A stretch of DNA of 64,000 nucleotides from Bradyrhizobium sp. CCGE-LA001 (GTDB lineage: Bacteria > Pseudomonadota > Alphaproteobacteria > Rhizobiales > Xanthobacteraceae). The notes below the pieces were generated by a model that saw nothing but the letters and a program-made list of their open reading frames with translations, was not told where the DNA came from and searched no databases. The stretch's first letter is position 1. Each line of letters opens with the position of its first letter. Both the position numbers and the translations under genes were made by a program. Positions 44,363 through 51,712 of the stretch are shown piece by piece. The stretch is from contig NZ_CP013949.1 in the NCBI RefSeq assembly GCF_000296215.2, positions 5,263,501 through 5,327,500 of the forward strand, in the 5' to 3' direction.

Positions 44363-44730
44363 TGCAGACCAACGCGATCAACACCCCGCGCGTCGCCTCC
44401 TCCTCGGCCTTCTCGGTCGAGAGCCGCAACGGCCGGCCGGACTTCGAGCTCGCGAGCGCCTTGCAAAAGGTGTCGCCGCAACAGCAAGCCAGAGCGCAGA
44501 AGACCGCCACGGATTTCGAGGCGATGTTCCTCAACAGCATGTTCGCGCAGATGACGTCCGGCCTGAAGGGCGAAGGCCCGTTCGGCGACACGCCCGGCAC
44601 CGGCGTATGGCGCTCGATGCTGACCGAGCAATATTCCAAGAACTTCGCCAAGGCCGGCGGCGTCGGCGTCGCCACCGACGTCTACCGCACCCTGATCATG
44701 CAGCAGGCGAAAACGATCCGCACGGCATAA
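44362..44730 (+). CDS. cheL: Rod-binding protein FlgJ N-terminal-type (CheL)
   Basis: A 122-residue protein whose ATG overlaps the flgI stop. The core TATDFEAMFLNSMFAQMTSG, followed by PFGDTPGTGVWRSMLTEQYS and GVGVATDVYRTLIMQQ, is the FlgJ rod-binding domain without the muramidase half. Such short versions in alphaproteobacteria are called CheL or rod-binding protein. They aid rod assembly. Confidence 0.92.
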   Translation: MQTNAINTPRVASSSAFSVESRNGRPDFELASALQKVSPQQQARAQKTATDFEAMFLNSMFAQMTSGLKGEGPFGDTPGTGVWRSMLTEQYSKNFAKAGGVGVATDVYRTLIMQQAKTIRTA

Positions 44731-44741
44731 GGTCAAACGAA

Positions 44742-45239
44742 ATGAACCGTCCCAACGCCTCACGTCAGCCGATGCAAGCGCAGCGGCCGAACACCGCGCC
44801 CGGAAGCGCCGAAGCGCGCAAGCTCGCCGAAGATCTGATGGATGCGATGAGCGCCCTGCTCGGGCTGATCGAGCGCGAGACCGAGCTGGTTCGGGCCGGC
44901 AAGGTCCGCGACGCGATGATGCTCGAGGCTAAGAAGCAGGAGCTGTCGCGAAACTATGTCGGGGCCGTCGGTCAGCTGAAGGCAAACCAGGCCCAGCTCG
45001 CGAAATCCGCGCCCGAGCTGCTCTCGACCTTGCATCGCCACCATGATGCGTTCCGCGCGATGCTCCAGGTCAATCTCACCGTGCTCGCCACCGCACACGC
45101 CGTATCCGAGAGCGTCGTGCGCGGCGTCAACGCCGAGATCCAGAAGCGCAACGTGCCGAACACCTATACGGCCGCGGGCCGTCAAGCAGCGCCCGGCCCG
45201 CGCCACATCACGCCGCTCGCGGTCAGCCGCTCGCTCTGA
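44742..45239 (+). CDS. FlgN-like flagellar export chaperone
   Basis: A 165-residue mostly helical protein from ATG 44742, 11 nt after cheL. The helix LAEDLMDAMSALLGLIERET with ELVRAGKVRDAMMLEAKKQE is the FlgN-type core; the C-terminus is a second long helix (HRHHDAFRAMLQVNLTVLAT). FlgN delivers hook-filament junction proteins FlgK and FlgL to export. Position in the flgI operon agrees. Confidence 0.8.
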   Translation: MNRPNASRQPMQAQRPNTAPGSAEARKLAEDLMDAMSALLGLIERETELVRAGKVRDAMMLEAKKQELSRNYVGAVGQLKANQAQLAKSAPELLSTLHRHHDAFRAMLQVNLTVLATAHAVSESVVRGVNAEIQKRNVPNTYTAAGRQAAPGPRHITPLAVSRSL

Positions 45240-45275
45240 GCCAAGACGAAAACACGCGACAATTTTACGAAAAAT

Positions 45276-45297
45276 CGCGCGGCGAAATCGTCGCGCG
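45276..45297. terminator. Candidate hairpin downstream of the flgN-like gene
   Basis: CGCGCGGCGA and TCGTCGCGCG pair (one G-T) with a 2-nt centre. On the minus strand it is followed by TTTTT; on the plus strand, where the gene lies, there is no T-run. It may therefore be an attenuating hairpin rather than a strict terminator. Confidence 0.35.
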
Positions 45298-45398
45298 GTT
45301 AGGGACGTTTCGTTACCAGGTCTTCAGTCCTGGTGTTCCATGCTTGCGCAATTAGAGGGGTTGGGATTTGACTCAATTGAGGCAACCAGGAGGCTGCC

Positions 45399-45758
45399 AT
45401 GAGTACAGATTTCAGCATCAGGCCGGTGGGGATCCCGGCCCCCGTGCAGATCGTACCGACGTCGAATGCGGCGGCGAACGAGGCTGTGCAGACTGATCTT
45501 CCGGTGAGGCAAACGGTCGCCGCGAGCGATACGAGCGCGCCGGTGCGCAATGATTTGCCGAACCACGAGAACATCTCGCGCCAAGTCGTCTTCGACCAGG
45601 CGGCCGCATCCTTCGTTTTCCAGGTCGTCAACGAGAGGACCGAGGCGGTGGTCAATCAGTTCCCCGACGAAGCGATGCTGCGCCGGCGGGCCTATTTCCA
45701 CGCCCTGGATAGGCAAGCCGAACCCTCGCGTCCGCTCAGCACCGACCGCAGCGCCTGA
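45399..45758 (+). CDS. FlaG-like protein
   Basis: A 119-residue protein with a disordered N-terminus and a conserved-looking C-terminal block, AAASFVFQVVNERTEAVVNQ then FPDEAMLRRRAYF. That block matches the FlaG pattern (a strand, then V-x-Q-x-P-x-E-x-hydrophobic). GGAGG lies upstream of ATG 45399. FlaG proteins affect filament length or capping. It lies between the flgN-like gene and flaF. The homology is weak, so the call is tentative. Confidence 0.6.
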   Translation: MSTDFSIRPVGIPAPVQIVPTSNAAANEAVQTDLPVRQTVAASDTSAPVRNDLPNHENISRQVVFDQAAASFVFQVVNERTEAVVNQFPDEAMLRRRAYFHALDRQAEPSRPLSTDRSA

Positions 45759-45926
45759 TCGTCAGGCGTCGAACGTCGCAACGGCAGCGTCGAGACAGGT
45801 CGAGCCGGTCGCGGCGACGGCGCTGTCGATCTGCGTATTGCCGGCATCGTCAGCGCGTACATCGTGTGTCCGAAGCGGGACCACCCGTCCCTGATCAACA
45901 CCTGCCGATAGTGCGAGGAATCGCCG

Positions 45927-46295
45927 TCACGGACGCCCGGACAGACCGGCAGCGATGTTGCGATTGATCTCGATCAGCGGGCGGAAGTGATCGAACTGCG
46001 GGCTCATCTGAAGCGCGGCAGTCTGGCTCAGCACGAACACGCTGATGTTGGCGATCTTCTGCCGGACGTCGATCGGCTGCGGATTGTTGTCGCGCATCGC
46101 CTCGCTCAGGAAGATGGTCCAGAGCTTGCGATTGAACATCAGGGCCTGCATGGTCTGCTCGCTGAGAGGGTCAGCGTTGTTCACCGCATCCTGGAGCTTG
46201 TTCGCGGCCTTGAGCAGGGTTTGCGCCTCGATGTCGCGAGGAGATGCAGTGGTCGTTGCAACGCGCGCGTAGGCCGAGGCAGCAGAATTCGACAT
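45927..46295 (-). CDS. flaF: Flagellin synthesis regulator FlaF
   Basis: A 122-residue protein from ATG 46295 (a TTG one codon earlier is possible). It starts MSNSAASAYARVATTTASPR and contains NRKLWTIFLSEAMRDNNPQP and IANISVFVLSQTAALQ, the FlaF core. In Caulobacter and rhizobia FlaF promotes flagellin translation or export, opposing FlbT. It lies downstream of fliC1 on the same strand, with its own CtrA-like box at 46370. Confidence 0.93.
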   Translation of the reverse strand: MSNSAASAYARVATTTASPRDIEAQTLLKAANKLQDAVNNADPLSEQTMQALMFNRKLWTIFLSEAMRDNNPQPIDVRQKIANISVFVLSQTAALQMSPQFDHFRPLIEINRNIAAGLSGRP

Positions 46296-46369
46296 CAATC
46301 ACACCCTGGAAGTTTCCTAGCCCGTTGAAAGGACTTAAGGATTTCTTTCCCAACCCTAGGCAGCACCGC

Positions 46370-46384
46370 TTAAGATTTGCTTAC
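46370..46384. promoter_or_regulatory. Near-perfect CtrA-type box upstream of flaF
   Basis: TTAA at 46370-46373, seven bases, TTAC at 46381-46384: one mismatch to consensus. It is 75 nt upstream of the flaF start. Another TTAA at 46335 is not in phase. Confidence 0.45.
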
Positions 46385-46534
46385 ATGTGTGCTTGGAAGC
46401 ACTCCGGATAAGTACGGGTCGCGGAGCTCTTCGTCAGCGCAAACGTTAGATCGATGCACACACGGTGTAAACTTACATCGCGTGAGGCGTATCGATCTGA
46501 GCTAATCTCGAGTTAGCGATCTCCCTCAAATGAA

Positions 46535-46556
46535 CGGCGGAGCATTAGCCCCGCCG
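46535..46556 (-). terminator. Candidate terminator hairpin of fliC1
   Basis: CGGCGG..GC-ATTA-GC..CCGCCG stem with one internal mismatch, 34 nt past the fliC1 stop. The following T-tract is weak (TTCATTTG on the minus strand). Confidence 0.55.
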
Positions 46557-46589
46557 CGAAATCTCGAAAAGCGTTCTTTCACCGCGAAT

Positions 46590-48881
46590 TTAGCGGAGCA
46601 GCTGCAGCACGCTCTGCTGCGACTGGTTGGCCAACGACAGCGCGGAGACCGCGATCGACTGGCGCGTCGACAGCGCCTGGCTGTTGGCCGCTTCCTCGTT
46701 GGTGTCGGCGAGCGTCAGGTTGGACGAGCCGGTCTGCAGCACGTTGATCAGGTTCTTGGAGAAGTCCTGACGCACCTGCACGATCGAGAGATTCGAACCA
46801 AGCGTGGAGCCTTGCGAGCGCAACGTGCTCGACGCCGCGTTCAGGCTGGCCAGCACTTTGTTGGTGGCACCGTTGTCGATGAAGTCGACGCCGTTGACCA
46901 GATTGCTGAGACCGAGGCCCGCCGCATTGAACACCACGCCGTTGATGCTCAGCGTGGAGCTGCCGGTCTCGTTGAAGACCAGCTTCAGCGTGTCGCCGTT
47001 GAGCAGGTTGACGCCATTGAAGGAGGAGTCCTGCGAGGTCGTGTCGATCTGGGCCAGAATGTTGTTGAACTGGTTGACCAGGTTGGAGCGCGCGGTCTGT
47101 GCCACGGGATCCTGGACCGGCGGCTGCGCGGTGGTGAAGGCGAGAACGCCGGTGATCGTGCCGCCGACTGCGCCGCCCGCGATGGTCGAGCCGAGCGTTG
47201 ACGAGGCGTATTCGTTGACGGTGGTCACCGTGAGCACGCCGTTGGCATCGATCGTCGCCGTCAGGTGATTGGCCTGAAGCTGCGCGTTGAGCTGGTCGAG
47301 CGTCTTGACGGTGCCGTTGGTGCCGTCGCCGAAGGTGACGTTCACCGGCGTACCGCCGTTGAAGGAGCTGAAGGTCAGCGTCTTGCCGCTGATGCCGCCG
47401 ACCCCTGAGGTGCGCGCCGCGGTGAAGGCCGTCGCCGTTCCCGTGTTGCCGCTGAGGCCGAACGCGCTGAGCGCATTGCCGGTGCCGGTGATCGATAGGT
47501 CGGCGTTGATGCCGGTCGAGAGCGCGAGCTGGCCGCTGCTGTTGACCGAGGACGGGATCTGGCCCGCCGTGGTCGACAGCGTCGCCGCGCCGTTGAAGAG
47601 GCTGGCGGTCTTGACGCCGGTGGCGAGATCGACCGCGTTGAGCAGGTCGGTCAGCGTCGCGCTCTGGATGTAGACCGTCGAGTTGCCGTTGCCGTCGGTG
47701 ACGACGTTGCCGCTGACGCCGTAGCCAGTGGCCACGCTCGCCGTCGATTGCGGCGTCTGCGCGTTCTTGAAGGTGATGGTCTTGCCGCCGATGTTCAGGG
47801 TCGATCCGTCCTGAACCAGGGTGCCGAGCGAACCCGCGGTGGTCGACCGGTTCGCGGTCACGTTCGCGTTGCCTGCGCCGGTCGCGGTCGTCAGGCCGAG
47901 CGCCTTGAGGAAGTCGGCCTTGCCCGTCACGCTGAGATCAGCGCCGGTCGAGCTCTTCAATGTAACGGCGCCCGCCGTGATGGAAGATGCCACCTGAAGC
48001 GTGCCGACGGGACCCGCCGAACCGCTGACCGCGAAGGTCGCTGCACCTGCGCTGATGGTTGCGGTCTTGACTCCGCTGGCGAGGTCGATCGCGGTGAGGA
48101 CGTCGTTGACGGTCGCTGCCGGCGCGGCCGCCGTTCCCTGATAGATGATCGAGTTGCCGTTGCCGTCGGTGGCAATGTGCCCGCTGGCGTCGAGGCCCCA
48201 GCCGGTCGGCTGCGCGCTCGGAGCAACGCCAGTGCGGAAGGTGATGGTCTTGCCATTCACCGTGATGGTGTCGCCGTCCGCGGGTGGCGTGCTGAAGGTG
48301 GTGGACGCCGTCGTGCCGAGCAGCGTGGCGGTGCCGGACAATGCGGTGGTGCCGTCGGCGGCGAGCGCTGCCGTGCCGGTAAAGGTGCCGGCGCTCGAAC
48401 CGAGCGATGCGCCGAGCGCGGCCGTCCCTGTGACGGGGGTGGTGCCGCCGGCTGCACCGGTATAGAGCACGTTGCTCTTGGCGGTCGCGCTCGCATAGGA
48501 GGTCGTGCCGCGCAGGTCGGCGGGGGTCGCGCCGGGAATCGTGGTGGAGACGTTCGACTTGGTGGAGTAGCCGACCGTGGTCTGGAGCGCCTGGTTGGCG
48601 ATCGATTTCGCGCTGTCGATCAGCTTCTGCAGCGAGGTGATGCCGGTGTTGGCGGCCTGCAGCACCTGCACACCGTTGTTGATGCCGTCGAGCAGGTTGC
48701 TGATGTCGCTCGCCCGATTGTCCAATCCCTGCGCCGTGAAGAAGTTGGTGGGATTGTCGAGTGCTGTATTGACCTTCTTGCCGGTCGACAGCCGTTCCTG
48801 CGTCGTGGCCAGCAAGTCGGCCGTCGACTGCAGCGACAACAGGTTCTGGCGAACGGACGCCGAGAGAACGATGTTGGACAT
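46590..48881 (-). CDS. fliC: Flagellin, most divergent of four tandem copies (fliC1)
   Basis: A 763-residue flagellin. The conserved N-terminal domain (SASVRQNLLSLQSTADLLAT; RLSTGKKVNTALDNPTNFFT) and C-terminal domain (TLGSNLSIVQVRQDFSKNLI; ANQSQQSVLQLLR) are typical. The middle 500 residues form large surface domains with repeated TVNGKTITF/NIGGKTITFKN modules. It differs from copies 2-4 in N-terminus (MSNIVL rather than MSGIVL), hypervariable region and leader. Its upstream DNA has three in-phase TTAA units rather than the shared leader motifs, so its regulation is probably distinct. Confidence 0.97.
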   Translation of the reverse strand: MSNIVLSASVRQNLLSLQSTADLLATTQERLSTGKKVNTALDNPTNFFTAQGLDNRASDISNLLDGINNGVQVLQAANTGITSLQKLIDSAKSIANQALQTTVGYSTKSNVSTTIPGATPADLRGTTSYASATAKSNVLYTGAAGGTTPVTGTAALGASLGSSAGTFTGTAALAADGTTALSGTATLLGTTASTTFSTPPADGDTITVNGKTITFRTGVAPSAQPTGWGLDASGHIATDGNGNSIIYQGTAAAPAATVNDVLTAIDLASGVKTATISAGAATFAVSGSAGPVGTLQVASSITAGAVTLKSSTGADLSVTGKADFLKALGLTTATGAGNANVTANRSTTAGSLGTLVQDGSTLNIGGKTITFKNAQTPQSTASVATGYGVSGNVVTDGNGNSTVYIQSATLTDLLNAVDLATGVKTASLFNGAATLSTTAGQIPSSVNSSGQLALSTGINADLSITGTGNALSAFGLSGNTGTATAFTAARTSGVGGISGKTLTFSSFNGGTPVNVTFGDGTNGTVKTLDQLNAQLQANHLTATIDANGVLTVTTVNEYASSTLGSTIAGGAVGGTITGVLAFTTAQPPVQDPVAQTARSNLVNQFNNILAQIDTTSQDSSFNGVNLLNGDTLKLVFNETGSSTLSINGVVFNAAGLGLSNLVNGVDFIDNGATNKVLASLNAASSTLRSQGSTLGSNLSIVQVRQDFSKNLINVLQTGSSNLTLADTNEEAANSQALSTRQSIAVSALSLANQSQQSVLQLLR

Positions 48882-48964
48882 TGGCGAGTCTTCCTCTTGA
48901 ACCGGATACGAATCGGCCGCGCAGGTCTCGAACGCGGGCTTTGTCCAGTTTTAGGAGGTGTCCT

Positions 48965-48990
48965 TTAAAGTATGGTTAACGCCGGTTTAA
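48965..48990. promoter_or_regulatory. Triple-phased CtrA-type site upstream of fliC1
   Basis: TTAA units at 48965-48968, 48976-48979 and 48987-48990, each separated by exactly seven bases, giving two overlapping perfect TTAA-N7-TTAA boxes. A fourth TTAA at 49000 is out of phase. The site is 84-109 nt before the fliC1 start. Confidence 0.7.
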
Positions 48991-49035
48991 GCGATACGGT
49001 TAATGCGCGGTGAACGCCCCTTCCCCACCTCGAAC

Positions 49036-49072
49036 GCAAAAAAGAGCGGCGGGGCAAATGCCCCGCCGCTCG
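49036..49072 (-). terminator. Strong Rho-independent terminator of fliC2
   Basis: A perfect 12-bp stem (GAGCGGCGGGGC) with loop ATTT, followed on the minus strand by CTTTTTTGCG. It begins 28 nt past the fliC2 stop. Confidence 0.9.
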
Positions 49073-49099
49073 GTTTTCGTCAGTAATTTCAATCTCTTA

Positions 49100-51385
49100 T
49101 TAGCGGAGCAGCTGGAGCACGCTCTGCTGCGATGTGTTCGCCAGGGACAGCGCGGAGACCGCGATCGACTGGCGGGTCGACAGCGCCTGGCTGTTGGCGG
49201 CCTCGACGTTGGTGTCGGCCAGGGTCAGGTTGGACGAGCCGGTCTGCAGCACGTTGATCAGGTTCTTGTTGAAGTCCTGGCGGATCTGCACCACCGAGAG
49301 GTTCGAACCGAGGCTGGAGGCCTGCGAGCGCAGCGTGCTCGAGGCGGCGTTGAGGTTGGTCAGCACCCGGTTGGCCGCGGCGTTGTCGATGAAGTCGACG
49401 CCGACCGTCAGCGAGGCGAGGCCCAGACCCTTCGAGTTGTAGGTCACACCGGTGATGTTCAGGCTCGACTTCGCGGTCTCGTCGAACACCAGCTTGAGCT
49501 GGTCGCCGTTCAACAGGTTCACACCGTTGAACGAGGAGTCCTGCGCCGTCGTGTCGATCTGGTTCAGGATGTTGTTGAACTGAGACACCAGATTGGCACG
49601 CGCGGTCTGGGCAACGCCATCCTGGACGGGCGTAGACGCCGTCGAGAAGGTCAGTGCCGAGGTGAGCGTGCCGCCAATCGCACCGCCGGCAACCGTCGAG
49701 CCGAGCGTCGAGGACGCATAGTCGTTGGATGCCGTGATCGTCAGCAGGCCGTTGGCGTCGATCGTCGCGGCCAGGTTGTTGGCTTGCAGCTTGGTGTTGA
49801 GCTGATCGAGAGTCTTGACCGTGCCGTTGGTGCCGTCGCCGAAGGTGACGTTGACCGCCGTTCCGCCGTTGAAGGAGGTGAAGGTCAGGGTCTTGCCGGC
49901 GATGCCGCCGATGCCAGAGGTGCGGGCCGCGGTGAAGGCGGTGGCGCTGCCGGTGTTGCCGGCGAGGCCGAATACGTTCAGCGCATTGCCGCTGCCGGTG
50001 ATCGACAGATCGGCATTGACGCCGGTCGAGAGCTTAAGCTGGCCGGACGTGTTGATCGTCGAGTTCGACTGGCCGGTGGCGGTCGCAAGCGTGGCAACGC
50101 CGGCGGCGCTAATCGACGCGGTCTGCACGCCGGTAGCAAGGTCGATCGCCTTGAGCACGTCGTTGACCGTGCCGCCCTGCAGATAGACCGTCGAGTTGCC
50201 GTTGCCGTCAGTGAGAACGTTGCCGCTCGCACCAAAGCCGCTCGGAATGCTCGGCGCACCGGTTGAGCCCGGGATCGGCGCGTTCTTGAAGGTGATGACG
50301 TGACCGTTGACGTTCAGCGTCGAACCGTCGGTGATCGTTGCACCGAGCGAGGCTGCGGTCGTGGTCCGGTTGACGTTGACGGTGGCATTGCCGCCGCCGA
50401 CCGATGAACTCACACCGAGAGCCTTGAGCAGGTCGGCTCTGCCTGTGACGCTCAGATCCGCACCCGTCGAGCTCCTCAGCGTGACGGCGCCGCCACCCAC
50501 GCTCGAAGCGGTCTGATTGAAGCTGGTGGCGATCGTCGCTGCACCGGAGCTGATAGCGACGGTTTTGACGCCGCTGGCGAGATCGACCGCGGTCAACAGG
50601 TCGTTGACGGTCGCGAGCGAAGCCGGCGTAGCGGTGTTGCCGAGATAGACCGTGGTATTGCCGTTGCCGTCGGTGACGAGGTTGCCGCTGACGCCCGAAC
50701 CGGCGGGAACGCCGGCCGACGTTGGAGCGGTACCGCTGCGGAAGGTGATGGTCTTGCCGTTCACGGTCAGCGTGTCGCCGTCGGCGGGCTGAGCATTGGC
50801 AGCGAGACCGGTTGCGGTGGTGCCGTTGGTGGCGATCAGGGTGATGGTGCCGGTCAGGGCCGTGGTGCCGTCACCGGCCGTGGCCGCGGTGCCCGCGAAG
50901 GCGCCGATGGTGGCGCCGAGCGTGGTGGTGCCGTTCGCCGCCGTGGTACCGCCGGCCGTGCCGCTATACAGCACGTTGCTGCTCGCCGTCGCGCTGGCGA
51001 AGCTCGTCGTGCCGCGCAGGTCGGCCGCGGTCGCACCGGAGATGGTGGTCGAGACATTCGACTTGGTGGAGTAACCGACGGTGGTCTGCAGCGCCTGGTT
51101 GGCGATCGACTTGGCGCTGTCGATCAGCTTCTGAAGCGAGGTCAGGCCGGTGTTGGCGGCCTGCAGCACCTGCACGCCGTTGGCGATGCCATCGAGCAGG
51201 TTGTTGATGTCGCTGGCGCGGTTGTCGAGCGACTGGGCGGTGAAGAAATTGGTGGGATTGTCCAGGGCCGAGTTGACGCTCTTGCCGGTCGACAGACGGT
51301 TCTGTGTGGTGGCGAGGAGATCGGCGGTGGACTGGAGAGAGAGCAGGTTCTGGCGAACCGACGCAGAGAGAACAATACCGGACAT
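49100..51385 (-). CDS. fliC: Flagellin, second tandem copy (fliC2)
   Basis: A 761-residue flagellin starting MSGIVLSASVRQNLLSLQST. The N- and C-terminal coiled-coil domains are nearly identical to copies 3 and 4. The surface region has the repeated TLTVNGKTITFRSGTAP and TLNVNGHVITFKNAPIP modules at roughly residues 210 and 360. It ends LANTSQQSVLQLLR, whereas the others have LANQSQQ. The leader shares conserved motifs with copies 3 and 4. Confidence 0.97.
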   Translation of the reverse strand: MSGIVLSASVRQNLLSLQSTADLLATTQNRLSTGKSVNSALDNPTNFFTAQSLDNRASDINNLLDGIANGVQVLQAANTGLTSLQKLIDSAKSIANQALQTTVGYSTKSNVSTTISGATAADLRGTTSFASATASSNVLYSGTAGGTTAANGTTTLGATIGAFAGTAATAGDGTTALTGTITLIATNGTTATGLAANAQPADGDTLTVNGKTITFRSGTAPTSAGVPAGSGVSGNLVTDGNGNTTVYLGNTATPASLATVNDLLTAVDLASGVKTVAISSGAATIATSFNQTASSVGGGAVTLRSSTGADLSVTGRADLLKALGVSSSVGGGNATVNVNRTTTAASLGATITDGSTLNVNGHVITFKNAPIPGSTGAPSIPSGFGASGNVLTDGNGNSTVYLQGGTVNDVLKAIDLATGVQTASISAAGVATLATATGQSNSTINTSGQLKLSTGVNADLSITGSGNALNVFGLAGNTGSATAFTAARTSGIGGIAGKTLTFTSFNGGTAVNVTFGDGTNGTVKTLDQLNTKLQANNLAATIDANGLLTITASNDYASSTLGSTVAGGAIGGTLTSALTFSTASTPVQDGVAQTARANLVSQFNNILNQIDTTAQDSSFNGVNLLNGDQLKLVFDETAKSSLNITGVTYNSKGLGLASLTVGVDFIDNAAANRVLTNLNAASSTLRSQASSLGSNLSVVQIRQDFNKNLINVLQTGSSNLTLADTNVEAANSQALSTRQSIAVSALSLANTSQQSVLQLLR

Positions 51386-51390
51386 GACTC

Positions 51391-51402
51391 TTACCCTTCT
51401 GG
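51391..51402 (-). promoter_or_regulatory. Conserved flagellin leader motif (fliC2)
   Basis: CCAGAAGGGTAA on the minus strand, 6 nt before the start codon. It is identical in fliC3 and has one change in fliC4. It includes the ribosome-binding site and may be a target of FlbT/FlaF control. Confidence 0.55.
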
Positions 51403-51462
51403 CTTACGCGTCTTCGTTCGATCGCTTCTGGATCGAGTGACGGGCACAGGGTGAGCCGACAT

Positions 51463-51479
51463 GGCTAACAAAGCGTGAA
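51463..51479 (-). promoter_or_regulatory. Conserved upstream element (fliC2)
   Basis: TTCACGCTTTGTTAGCC on the minus strand, 78 nt before the start. The same 17 nt occur 79 nt before fliC3, and a variant 93 nt before fliC4. It is probably part of the promoter. It is not found before fliC1. Confidence 0.5.
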
Positions 51480-51650
51480 ACGAACATCGCCCGCATAAGC
51501 GCCGGTTCACCATAAGCGTCTGAAAGCGATTGCGGGATGAGACAATCGTCCTGAAATGATTGGCGTTTTTTGCCGCTTACGCTCCATTAACCATAACCGC
51601 TGGTTACTTTTTCGCCCGTCGCCTGCTCTCTCGAAACCTCGCCGGCAGAC

Positions 51651-51682
51651 GAAAAAAAGCGGCGGGGCCGAAGCCCCGCCGC
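51651..51682 (-). terminator. Strong Rho-independent terminator of fliC3
   Basis: Minus strand GCGGCGGGGC-TTCG-GCCCCGCCGC followed by seven T's. Perfect 10-bp stem, 31 nt past the stop. Confidence 0.9.
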
Positions 51683-51712
51683 CGTGATCGTTCTTGCGAT
51701 GCCGTCCGGTTG

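Larger units (their letters stand above)
51386..51712. promoter_or_regulatory. fliC2 upstream region
   Basis: 327 nt between fliC2 and fliC3. It holds the conserved leader motif at 51391, the TTTGTTAGCC-type element at 51463, an ftr-like GGCG...TTTTTTGCCG at 51562-51575, and at its far end the fliC3 terminator. No gene is seen. Confidence 0.5.

Noticed and set aside
45276..45297. Riboswitch upstream of the flaG-like gene
   Set aside because: Only a simple GC-rich hairpin is visible. No conserved aptamer core was seen.
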